Assembly: GCA_964242415.1 (NCBI GenBank)
Contig: CAXTAT010000058.1
Span: forward strand, 1 to 13,651
Source: DASWOJ01 sp964242415
GTDB taxonomy: Bacteria; Pseudomonadota; Alphaproteobacteria; Acetobacterales; Acetobacteraceae
Direction: 5' to 3'
Length of the DNA: 13,651 bases
The position numbers were made by a program, and so were the translations under genes. Under the pieces are notes generated by a model. The model searched no databases and was not told the origin of the DNA. It saw only the letters and a list, made by a program, of their open reading frames with translations. This document shows, piece after piece, positions 7,555-13,464 of this stretch (the first letter of the stretch is position 1; every line of letters starts with the position of its first letter).

Positions 7555-7881
7555 ATGACGAAATCTGAACTCATCGCAGACCTTGCCGCTGCGAACCCGC
7601 ACTTGCTCAGCCGCGACGTGGAACTGATCGTCTCCACCATCTTCGACGAGATCACCGGCGCCCTCGCCCGCGGCGCCCGCGTGGAGCTGCGTGGCTTCGG
7701 CGCCTTCACCGTCAAGCGGCGCGACGCCCGCACCGGCCGCAACCCGCGTACCGGGGAGGCTGTCCCGGTGCTGGAAAAAGCGGTCCCCTTCTTCAAGGCC
7801 GGCAAGGAGCTGCGCGAACGGGTCAACCAAGGCCCCAAGCCGGCCCGCACCGCGGCCCGCGCCGAACGCCTCACTGCCTGA
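7555..7881 (+). CDS. ihfB: Integration host factor subunit beta
   Basis: IHF-beta pairs with IHF-alpha to bend DNA by about 160 degrees at specific sites in recombination and transcription. The 108-residue product starts MTKSELI and has the beta-arm sequence GFGAFTVKRRDARTGRNPRTGE. That includes the intercalating Pro64 in GRNPRTG (61-67), and PFFKAGKELRERV follows. It is longer than the usual 94-100 residues because of a basic, Ala/Pro-rich tail from about residue 92. The ATG is kept on family grounds: GAGG sits only 2 nt before it, too close for ideal ribosome binding. Beta rather than alpha or HU is judged from the MTKSELI start and the genomic place after rpsA. Confidence 0.93.
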   Translation: MTKSELIADLAAANPHLLSRDVELIVSTIFDEITGALARGARVELRGFGAFTVKRRDARTGRNPRTGEAVPVLEKAVPFFKAGKELRERVNQGPKPARTAARAERLTA

Positions 7882-7893
7882 CAGGTCTCCCAA

Positions 7894-8316
7894 ATGCGCT
7901 TCCTGATTGCCGTGCCTGTCCTGCTGCTGCTGGTGCTGTTTGCGTTGTCGAACAAGCAGGCGGTGCAGTTGGGCCTTTGGCCGACCGATATCTCCGTGGA
8001 GACCCCGCTATCCGTTGCCGTGCTGGTGGCGGCCGGGGTGTTCTTCGTCGCCGGCGCGTTGATGACCTGGGGCGGCACCCTGGCGCTGCGGGGCCGGGCG
8101 CGCCGGGCCGAGATGGCCGTGAGCCAACTGCAGGCGCAGTTGCGGGCGATAAAGACCCGGCCTGCTCCGGCGCCCGCGCCTGCGCCGATCATGCCGATGC
8201 GCGCCGCCCTGCCGTCCATGGCGCCGGCTATATCCGCTCCGGCGTCGCGCCCAGGCTCGACGCCCGCCTCGACCCCCGGATCGACCAACGTCTCCTTGGC
8301 CGCGCCAAGGGTCTAG
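7894..8316 (+). CDS. LapA-domain (DUF1049) membrane protein
   Basis: The 140-residue product has two predicted membrane segments (about 2-19 and 41-62) separated by a short loop with LSNKQAVQLGLWP. A charged helical stretch follows (about 66-90), then a low-complexity Ala/Pro/Ser tail. This is the layout of the LapA/YciS family. In E. coli its member works with LapB at the inner membrane to control lipopolysaccharide assembly via LpxC; whether this distant relative does so is inferred. It starts 12 bp after ihfB with CAGG upstream. Its TAG stop overlaps the GTG start of pyrF by one base, so translation of the two is probably coupled. Confidence 0.82.
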   Translation: MRFLIAVPVLLLLVLFALSNKQAVQLGLWPTDISVETPLSVAVLVAAGVFFVAGALMTWGGTLALRGRARRAEMAVSQLQAQLRAIKTRPAPAPAPAPIMPMRAALPSMAPAISAPASRPGSTPASTPGSTNVSLAAPRV

Positions 8317-8993
8317 TGACCGGCCTGATTGCTGCGCTGGACACCGCCGACCCGGCGCAGGCCGCGGCCTGGGCTAACGCGCTGGCGCCGCAGTGCGGGC
8401 TGCTGAAGCTGGGGCTGGAGTTTGTCCTGGCCTGCGGACCCGCTGCGGTGCGCGGCATCACGCAGCGCCCGGTGTTCCTGGACCTCAAGCTGCACGACAT
8501 TCCCAACACCATCGCCGGCGCCGTCCGTGCGGTGCTGCCATTGCGCCCCCGGATGCTGACGCTGCATGCCGCCGGCGGCGGCGCCATGATGGAGGCGGCG
8601 CGGCGGGCGGCTGAGGGGCCGGACCGCCCTACCCTGCTCGCGGTGACGGTGCTGACCAGCCTGGACAGCAGCGCCCTGCACGCGACGGGCGTGGCGGGCG
8701 GCCCGCGCCAGCAGGTGCTGCGGCTGGCCCGCCTGGCGCTCGCGTCCGGCGCCGACGGCGTGGTGTGCAGCGCGCAGGAGGCGGCGATGCTGCGGGACGC
8801 GCTGGGCGCCGGGCCGGTGCTGGTGGTGCCCGGCATCCGGCCGGCCGGCGCGGCGACGGCGGACCAGGCGCGCACGATGACGCCGCGGCAGGCGGTGGAC
8901 GCCGGTGCCGACTGGATCGTGGTCGGCCGCCCGATCACCGGCAGCCCCGATCCGGCCGCCGCCGCCGCCGCCATCGCGGCGGAGCTTGCATGA
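8316..8993 (+). CDS. pyrF: Orotidine 5'-phosphate decarboxylase
   Basis: PyrF decarboxylates OMP to UMP, the last step of de novo pyrimidine synthesis. The 225-residue product has IAALDT at the first strand, LLKLGLEF with Lys31, and the catalytic FLDLKLHDIPNT with the Asp56-Lys58-Asp61 set. Near the C-terminus PGIRPAG and WIVVGRPITGS bind the phosphate. Length is typical of the family. The GTG at 8316 is chosen because it puts the first strand at the usual place and overlaps the upstream gene's stop (TAGTG). The stop TGA overlaps an ATG (ATGA) that opens the mini-ORF relay leading to trpF. The C-terminus is Ala-rich. Confidence 0.96.
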   Translation: MTGLIAALDTADPAQAAAWANALAPQCGLLKLGLEFVLACGPAAVRGITQRPVFLDLKLHDIPNTIAGAVRAVLPLRPRMLTLHAAGGGAMMEAARRAAEGPDRPTLLAVTVLTSLDSSALHATGVAGGPRQQVLRLARLALASGADGVVCSAQEAAMLRDALGAGPVLVVPGIRPAGAATADQARTMTPRQAVDAGADWIVVGRPITGSPDPAAAAAAIAAELA

Positions 8994-9013
8994 CCTCCGC
9001 CGGGCTTGCATGA
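8990..9013 (+). CDS. Possible 7-codon mini-ORF 1 (MTSAGLA)
   Basis: The ATG overlaps the pyrF stop (ATGA at 8990-8993), with GGAG 5 nt upstream, a good ribosome-binding distance. It ends in a TGA that overlaps the next mini-ORF's ATG. The peptide is probably not functional in itself; if translated, its role would be to hand ribosomes along. It is seen directly in the sequence, but translation is unproven. Confidence 0.35.
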   Translation: MTSAGLA

Positions 9014-9033
9014 CCATCCCCGGGCTTGCATGA
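9010..9033 (+). CDS. Possible 7-codon mini-ORF 2 (MTIPGLA)
   Basis: It starts at the ATGA overlap with mini-ORF 1 and ends at the ATGA overlap with the trpF start (9030-9033). The ribosome-binding sequence is degraded (CGGG in place of GGAG), so it would depend on reinitiation. It shares the GLA-stop ending with mini-ORF 1 because both arise from the 20-bp tandem repeat. Confidence 0.35.
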   Translation: MTIPGLA

Positions 9034-9656
9034 GCATCAAGGTCAAGATCTGCGGCATCACGACGGCCGATGCCCTGGACGCCGCTGCTGAGGCTGGGGC
9101 AGATTGGGTCGGATACGTGTTCTTTCCACCTTCGCCGCGCGCCGTTACCCCGGCCCAGGCTGCGGCGTTGGACGCCCACCGCCATGGCCCGGCGCGGGTC
9201 GGCCTGTTTGTCGAGCCGACCGACGCGGACATTGCCGACACCCTGGCCGCCATTGCGCTGGACGTACTGCAGGTCCACGCCACGCCACGCCGTGCGGCGG
9301 AGCTGCGGAGCCGATTCGGCGTTCCGGTGTGGTACGTCGCCGGCGTCGAAGCCGCCGCTGACCTACCGACGGCGCAGCCGGGCATCGACGGGCTGCTGCT
9401 GGACGCCAAGGCCCCGCCGGGTGCCACCCGCCCCGGCGGCAACGCCCTGTCATTCAATTGGTCGATGCTGCAGGGCTGGGCCGCCCCCTTGCCCTGGCTG
9501 CTCGCTGGTGGCCTGACGCCGGGCAACGTCGCCGAGGCCGTCCGCGTGTCAGGCGCCCCGGCGGTGGACGTGTCCTCGGGCGTGGAGCGGACGCGCGGGG
9601 TGAAGGATGCGGGGCTGATCCGGGCGTTCGTCGCCGCCGCCAAGGCTGCACGGTAG
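9030..9656 (+). CDS. trpF: Phosphoribosylanthranilate isomerase
   Basis: TrpF isomerises N-(5'-phosphoribosyl)anthranilate to CdRP in tryptophan synthesis. The 208-residue TIM-barrel product has KICGIT with catalytic Cys8, LLLDAK with catalytic Asp125, and phosphate-binding LLAGGLTPGNV and DVSSGVE near the C-terminus. The usual VQLHG segment is replaced by LQVHAT, a mild deviation. The ATG at 9030 is preferred because MSIKVKICGI is the standard start; a TTG at 9006 in the same frame would add eight non-family residues encoded by the repeat. In related genomes trpB and trpA follow directly; here they are 2.4 kb away. Confidence 0.96.
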   Translation: MSIKVKICGITTADALDAAAEAGADWVGYVFFPPSPRAVTPAQAAALDAHRHGPARVGLFVEPTDADIADTLAAIALDVLQVHATPRRAAELRSRFGVPVWYVAGVEAAADLPTAQPGIDGLLLDAKAPPGATRPGGNALSFNWSMLQGWAAPLPWLLAGGLTPGNVAEAVRVSGAPAVDVSSGVERTRGVKDAGLIRAFVAAAKAAR

Positions 9657-9682
9657 CGGCAGAAGGCGGGCTTGAGCTGTCG

Positions 9683-9796
9683 GTGGGCAGCCGTGACGTA
9701 ATTCGCCTGATCGAGGCCGCCGGGTTGGCAGCGCGTGGCCGCCGCCGGCAATTCAGGCGCCCGGTGCGTGCTGGGCGCTGCCTGGAAGCCCATCCC
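9683..9796 (+). pseudogene. hicA: Decayed hicA toxin remnant
   Basis: From a GTG at 9683 the frame reads GSRDVIRLIEAAG, the characteristic N-terminus of HicA mRNA interferases (SRDVIRLIEADGW). At 9725-9728 an extra base shifts the frame: the next frame gives WQRVA, as expected after AAG. A later shift restores the first frame for RQFRRP, matching the family RQFxHP. The segment with the catalytic His (GSH) is gone, and the match ends near HP at the corA stop. No hicB is visible. It is a short, frameshifted remnant, not an active toxin gene. The assignment is from memory of the family motif. Confidence 0.6.
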
Positions 9797-9799
9797 ACC

Positions 9800-10771
9800 C
9801 TAAACCCATCCCTTCTTCTTGAACCAAAGCAGCGGCAGCAGCCCGCTCAGCACGATCACCGCCAGCCCGTAGGCGTAGCCATAGTGCCATTGCAGCTCCG
9901 GCATGACCTTGAAGTTCATCCCGTAGATGCTGGCCATCAGGGTCGGCGGCACGCCCACCACCGACACGACGGTCAGCACCTTGATGCCGTTCGCCTGCTC
10001 GATGTTGATGAACCCGAGCGTGGCGTCGAGCAGGAACTGCACCTTGTTCGCCAACTGGTTGTCGTAGTCGGACAAGGAAGCGATGTCCTGCCGCAGCGTC
10101 TTCAGGCGCGGGCGCAGGTCGGCCGGAAGCCAGCCGTCCGCCACGTCCTGGGTGTAGCCGAGGATGCGGCTCACCCCCAGCAGGCTGTCGCGGATGTTCG
10201 ACAGCCGCTCCCCAGCCCGGCCCACCCCGCGCAGCGTGGCGCGCAGCTTCTGGTCGATCTCCGAAGCGTTGCGCCCAGCTTCGGCCTCCGCACCGAACAC
10301 CCGGCGCGACATGCCGTCCAGCTCGGCGCCGACATGCTCCAGCACGTCGGCCAACTGGTCCACCATGGCCTCTAGCAGGCCCACGAAGGCGGCGGTGCTG
10401 CACGGGTGGTCCGCGGCAGGGAACCGCTCGGCGAACAGGTCGAACACCGGCATGTCGGCAAAGCGCACGGTGATCAGGTGGTCCGGCGACAGCACGAAGC
10501 CGAGCGGCGCCACCGTCGAGATGCCGTCCGGCCCCAGGTAGGTCATCGGCGTGCTCAGCGTCAGCACCTGGCCGGATACGGCGAGGCGGCTGCTGCTCTC
10601 GATCTCCGCGAGGTCCGCCTGGGCCGGCACGCGCAGGTTTGTGCATCGTTCGGCCCAGGACCGCTCGGCGTCGGTGGGCAGCACCAGGTCGAGCCAGGCA
10701 GCGTCCGCCCCGGAGTGCGGACCGGGCTGCACGGTCTGGCGCGGGGCGTGGCCGGTGTTCAGGTAAAGCAT
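9800..10771 (-). CDS. corA: CorA family magnesium/divalent metal transporter
   Basis: The 323-residue product is a CorA-type channel: a cytoplasmic N-terminal domain with long helices (about 120-260), then two C-terminal membrane segments (about 264-283 and 299-316). The signature YGMNF (283-287) ends the first segment, and KKKGWV forms the basic C-terminal tail. MPELQWHYGY in the periplasmic loop matches the MPEL loop of proteobacterial CorA. Mg2+, with Co2+ or Ni2+, is the family's usual substrate. The ATG at 10771 has GGAG very close upstream. It is convergent with trpF and sits between trpF and trpB, so it is probably an inserted, independently transcribed gene. Confidence 0.93.
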   Translation of the reverse strand: MLYLNTGHAPRQTVQPGPHSGADAAWLDLVLPTDAERSWAERCTNLRVPAQADLAEIESSSRLAVSGQVLTLSTPMTYLGPDGISTVAPLGFVLSPDHLITVRFADMPVFDLFAERFPAADHPCSTAAFVGLLEAMVDQLADVLEHVGAELDGMSRRVFGAEAEAGRNASEIDQKLRATLRGVGRAGERLSNIRDSLLGVSRILGYTQDVADGWLPADLRPRLKTLRQDIASLSDYDNQLANKVQFLLDATLGFINIEQANGIKVLTVVSVVGVPPTLMASIYGMNFKVMPELQWHYGYAYGLAVIVLSGLLPLLWFKKKGWV

Positions 10772-11038
10772 GGCTCCAGCCTATGCCGGCGGGCTGCCAG
10801 GGTCCAAGCAGGGCGCGCCGAATTTCCTGATGCCGGAATACGGGGCCAGCGGGCAACAGGAGCCTTACGGCACGGCCTCAGCTCGACATGAGCGAATCAA
10901 ACCCGGCATTGCGCGTGGCGGCGAACATCTACCTTCCCTCAAGTGCTCATCTCAGCATGCACTCCGTATCGCGCCAACGTACCCGCATCGCACCGCCGGG
11001 CTGTCTGGGACCATGGCGACCCGCCGGGGCCGGGTTGG
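10772..11038. other. Intergenic stretch without recognisable gene
   Basis: I read all six frames and recognised no family motif, RNA gene or clear promoter. A plus-strand frame beginning MSESNPALRVAANIY at 10888 has no ribosome binding site and turns into Arg-rich, shadow-like sequence. Upstream control elements of corA must lie here but I cannot place them. Confidence 0.5.
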
Positions 11039-11284
11039 TCATGCCGGGGTGGCGTGCCTGCCGCCATGCCGGCGCCAGACCAGGGCGAGCAGGCCGGCGA
11101 CACCGGTCCCGATCAGGGCGAGGCTTGTTGGCTCGGACACGGTGATGCCGTCCGGGGTGGCGGCGAAGCCGTGGAAGCCGGTGCCGTCACCGGTGAGATA
11201 TCAGCCTGCGATCTCCCCCGCGGCGTTGGGGCCGACGACGAAGGTGCCCCTGGTCGCGCCCGGCGCGTAGCAGGGGCGCCGCAC
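11039..11284 (-). pseudogene. 3' remnant of a PEP-CTERM (VPEP-sorted) extracellular protein gene
   Basis: Read on the minus strand, the last 34 codons give VSEPTSLALIGTGVAG, a hydrophobic helix and WRRHGGR before a TGA at 11039-11041. This is a PEP-CTERM sorting signal (V-x-E-P, membrane helix, Arg cluster) recognised by exosortase. Upstream in the same frame are GTFVVGPNAAGEIAG and YLTGDGTGFHGF, typical of the repeat region of HAF-type extracellular proteins. They are split by an in-frame TGA at 11201-11203. A second stop (11285-11287) and the lack of a start mark the 5' end as lost. An intact protein would be secreted and processed at the cell envelope. Confidence 0.75.
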
Positions 11285-11326
11285 TCACCGGCGGGCTGTT
11301 CGGCGGGGTGCGGCCAACAGGGCGCA

Positions 11327-11725
11327 TCACGGCGAGGCAGGTGGATCGGGCATGGTCCAGGATCGCCGGGGCACCAGGTCCTGCTGCGGCAGGGCGGCAC
11401 GCCTGTCATGCTCCGGCAGCACGCTTGCGGCCAGCTTCACGAGTTGATCCTTCAGTGTCGGAGCGTGAGCTTGGCCCAGGGCGCATGCACTGGCGTCGTC
11501 AGGGATGCTCCAGCACCCGAAGGCTGGCGGCTCCGGCGACGGATGGGTGAACGCATGCGCGGCAACAAGGGCGGCGAGCGATGCAGCAGCCGTCCAGCCC
11601 ATGGCCCGCATCGCGGCGCCACGGCCCGGGCTGGCGGCACGGGACTGGGCGGGGTGTTGGATCGCGCGAAGCCGGGGGTTGGCGTGAAGCAGGGGGATGG
11701 CGTGAAGCCGGGCAACAAATGTCAT
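11327..11725 (-). CDS. Possible small exported protein, unrecognised
   Basis: The 132-residue frame has an ATG at 11725 with an excellent ribosome binding site (AAGGGAG, 6 nt spacing). I do not recognise the product. The N-terminus holds a six-residue repeat (VARLHA/IPLLHA/NPRLRA) from a DNA tandem repeat, then a basic stretch. A hydrophobic segment (about 43-58, WTAAASLAALVAAHAF) preceded by MRAM could be a signal peptide if translation begins there instead. The rest is Ala/Pro-rich with two Cys. Codon third positions are mostly G or C but less so than in the housekeeping genes. It may be a real accessory gene or a decaying one. Confidence 0.4.
   Translation of the reverse strand: MTFVARLHAIPLLHANPRLRAIQHPAQSRAASPGRGAAMRAMGWTAAASLAALVAAHAFTHPSPEPPAFGCWSIPDDASACALGQAHAPTLKDQLVKLAASVLPEHDRRAALPQQDLVPRRSWTMPDPPASP
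11665..11718. repeat. Three tandem 18-bp units within the small hypothetical gene
   Basis: Units at 11665-11682, 11683-11700 and 11701-11718 share CG(C/T)GAAGC(C/A)GGG. The 18-bp period equals six codons, so the repeat stays in frame with the minus-strand frame at 11327-11725 and gives its repeated (L/R)HA-type hexapeptide. Confidence 0.7.
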
Positions 11726-11812
11726 GGCACTCCCTTCCAGTCGCAGGCGGCAGGCCGACCATCTTGGCTGCCGTCCCATGCAGGGAGGACCAACCGGCGC
11801 CGCACCTGCATG

Positions 11813-11830
11813 ATGTGACGCCGGTCACAT
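11813..11830. promoter_or_regulatory. CRP/FNR-type palindromic operator
   Basis: ATGTGA-N6-TCACAT with spacer CGCCGG is a perfect match to the CRP-type half-site arrangement TGTGA-N6-TCACA. Its centre is about 96 bp upstream of the minus-strand small gene's start and about 247 bp upstream of the trpB start. CRP-family regulators (CRP, FNR, DNR and others) share similar boxes, and both half-sites here are of the CRP rather than the FNR (TTGAT) type. Which gene it controls, and whether it is bound, is unknown. Confidence 0.55.
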
Positions 11831-11862
11831 TCCGCTGCGTATCTTCGCGTTCCCGCTTGCCG

Positions 11863-11986
11863 GACACCAAGGAGCACGCCGCGGGCCTGCCGCACGGCTG
11901 CCGCGGCGTGCTGCACGGTGACTGCATAGACTTGCCGCAGGACGGCGGCGGCCCGGTCCAGGCGGCGCAGAGCAGAGCCTGCCGGG
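11863..11986 (+). pseudogene. trpB: Degenerate duplicate of an internal trpB segment
   Basis: This stretch aligns without gaps over 111 bp to trpB positions 12894-13004, with 88 identical bases by my count (about 79%). The match continues loosely to 11986. In the corresponding frame it reads DTKEHAAGLPHGCRGVLHG, against DTKEHAASLSRGRPGVLHG in trpB. Neither the start nor the catalytic Lys region of trpB is present, so it cannot make an enzyme. Its orientation is the same as trpB, and it ends about 80 bp before the trpB start. Confidence 0.85.
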
Positions 11987-12057
11987 CCGAAGCAGGGCGT
12001 GACCCCCGGCGGCCGCTGCGGTATGACAGCCCGACGTCAGCCATCCGCATGCCATGC

Positions 12058-12062
12058 AGGAG
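12058..12062 (+). promoter_or_regulatory. Ribosome binding site deciding the trpB start
   Basis: AGGAG lies 6 nt before a TTG at 12069, ideal spacing. The ATG at 12054 lies upstream of this site and has no ribosome-binding sequence of its own, so the TTG is the likelier start. Confidence 0.65.
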
Positions 12063-12068
12063 CCAGCC

Positions 12069-13292
12069 TTGAACCAGATCGCCCCGCCCCGCCCGAACAG
12101 CCTGCGCCTGGGTCCCGACGCCCGCGGCCGATTTGGCGGCTTCGGCGGGCGCTTCGTGGCGGAAACCCTGATGCCGCTGATCCTGCAAGTGGAACAGGCG
12201 TATGAGGCCGCCAAAGCCGACCCGACGTTCCAAACCGAGCTGGACGCCTACCTGAAGGACTACGTCGGCCGGCCCAGCCCGTTGTGGTTCGCGCAGCGCC
12301 TGACCGCCAAGCTCGGTGGCGCGCGCATCTACATGAAGCGCGACGAGCTGAACCACACCGGCAGCCACAAGATCAACAACTGCATGGGCCAGATCCTGCT
12401 GGCCCGGCGCATGGGCAAGACCCGCATCATCGCCGAGACCGGCGCCGGGCAGCACGGCGTCGCCACCGCCACCGTCTGCGCGCTGTTCGGGTTGCCCTGC
12501 ACGATCTACATGGGCGCCACCGACGTCGAGCGGCAGAAGCCCAACGTGTTCCGCATGCGGCTGCTGGGCGCCGAAATCAACGCCGTCACGTCTGGCGCGG
12601 GCACGCTCAAGGACGCGATGAACGAGGCGATGCGCGACTGGGTGGCCAACGTCGAGGACACCTATTACCTGATCGGCACCGTGGCCGGGCCGCACCCCTA
12701 CCCGGCGATGGTGCGGGACTTCCAGAGCATCATCGGCACCGAGGCGCGGGTGCAGATCATGGAGGCCGAGGGCCGCCTGCCCGACGCGATCGTTGCGGCC
12801 ATCGGCGGCGGCAGCAACGCGATGGGCCTGTTCCACCCGTTCCTGGACGACGACGTGCGCCTGATCGGCGTAGAGGCCGCCGGCCGTGGCCTGGACACCA
12901 AGGAGCATGCCGCCAGCCTGTCCCGCGGCCGTCCCGGCGTGCTGCACGGCAACCGCACGTACCTGCTGCAGGACGACGACGGCCAGATCCAGGAGGCGCA
13001 CAGCATCAGCGCCGGGCTGGATTATCCCGGGATTGGACCCGAGCATTCCTGGCTGCACGAGATCGGCCGGGTGGAGTATGTGGCCGCGACCGACCAGGAG
13101 GCGCTGGACGCCTTTCAACTGTGCACGCGGACGGAGGGCATTATTCCCGCCCTGGAGCCGGCCCATGCCATTGCCCATGTCGCCAAGATCGCCCCGGCGC
13201 TGGGGCCGGATGCGGTGGTGCTGATGAATATGTGCGGCCGTGGCGACAAGGACATCTTTACGGTGGCCGAGCACCTGGGCGTAAGGCTGTGA
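12069..13292 (+). CDS. trpB: Tryptophan synthase beta chain
   Basis: TrpB is the PLP enzyme joining indole, channelled from TrpA, with serine to give tryptophan; it works as an alpha2-beta2 complex. From the TTG start the product has 407 residues. It begins MNQIAPPRPNS and has FGGRFVAETLMP, the PLP lysine in NHTGSHKINN (Lys101), ETGAGQHGVATA for the substrate, and the phosphate loop IGGGSNAMG. The C-terminal part includes GLDYPGIGPEHS and ALEPAHA. All these match the standard TrpB1 form. The TTG is chosen over an ATG five codons upstream because of the AGGAG site and the family-like N-terminus. It is followed by trpA after a 172-bp gap filled with a palindromic repeat. Confidence 0.96.
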   Translation: MNQIAPPRPNSLRLGPDARGRFGGFGGRFVAETLMPLILQVEQAYEAAKADPTFQTELDAYLKDYVGRPSPLWFAQRLTAKLGGARIYMKRDELNHTGSHKINNCMGQILLARRMGKTRIIAETGAGQHGVATATVCALFGLPCTIYMGATDVERQKPNVFRMRLLGAEINAVTSGAGTLKDAMNEAMRDWVANVEDTYYLIGTVAGPHPYPAMVRDFQSIIGTEARVQIMEAEGRLPDAIVAAIGGGSNAMGLFHPFLDDDVRLIGVEAAGRGLDTKEHAASLSRGRPGVLHGNRTYLLQDDDGQIQEAHSISAGLDYPGIGPEHSWLHEIGRVEYVAATDQEALDAFQLCTRTEGIIPALEPAHAIAHVAKIAPALGPDAVVLMNMCGRGDKDIFTVAEHLGVRL

Positions 13293-13303
13293 TGGCTTCG
13301 CTT

Positions 13304-13446
13304 CTCCCTCCGGGAGGGGGTTGGGGTAAGGGGGTCTTGCAGCGTGGTGCCCGGTCGCGGGCAGCCTGCGTCCAGTGGGACCGGACGCGCCCTGCTGCAC
13401 AGCAAGCAAGACCCCCTCACCCCGGCCCTCTCCCGGAGGGAGAGGG
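13304..13446. repeat. REP-like palindromic repeat pair (inverted) in the trpB-trpA gap
   Basis: The first element (CTCCC at 13304-13308 with GGGAG at 13312-13316, then TTGGGGTAAGGGGGTCTTGC) and an inverted second element (AAGACCCCCTCACCCCGG followed by a 9-bp stem, 13426-13434 with 13438-13446) repeat the layout seen at 3111-3270, including the GGGGTCTTGC flank. The intervening sequences at the two loci differ. The element separates trpB from trpA, which are commonly adjacent or overlapping, and could form a large stem in the transcript. Confidence 0.75.
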
Positions 13447-13464
13447 AGCAGCAGGCAGAGCAGC

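Larger units (their letters stand above)
8981..9040 (+). repeat. Three tandem 20-bp units at the pyrF/trpF junction
   Basis: The units occupy 8981-9000, 9001-9020 and 9021-9040, and all share GCTTGCATGA. Units 2 and 3 agree at 17 of 20 positions, units 1 and 2 at 15 of 20. Unit 1 holds the pyrF stop and a GGAG ribosome-binding sequence; unit 3 holds the trpF start. Because 20 is not a multiple of 3, each ATGA falls in a different frame, which chains two short ORFs between the genes. Confidence 0.9.

Noticed and set aside
7977..8315. Upstream in-frame extension of pyrF overlapping the LapA-domain gene
   Set aside because: The extension has no PyrF similarity; the family N-terminus begins at the GTG at 8316, which overlaps the preceding stop.
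11113..11409. A 98-codon minus-strand frame over the PEP-CTERM remnant
   Set aside because: It is Pro/Ser/Arg-rich and in a different frame from the recognisable PEP-CTERM sequence, so it is a shadow.
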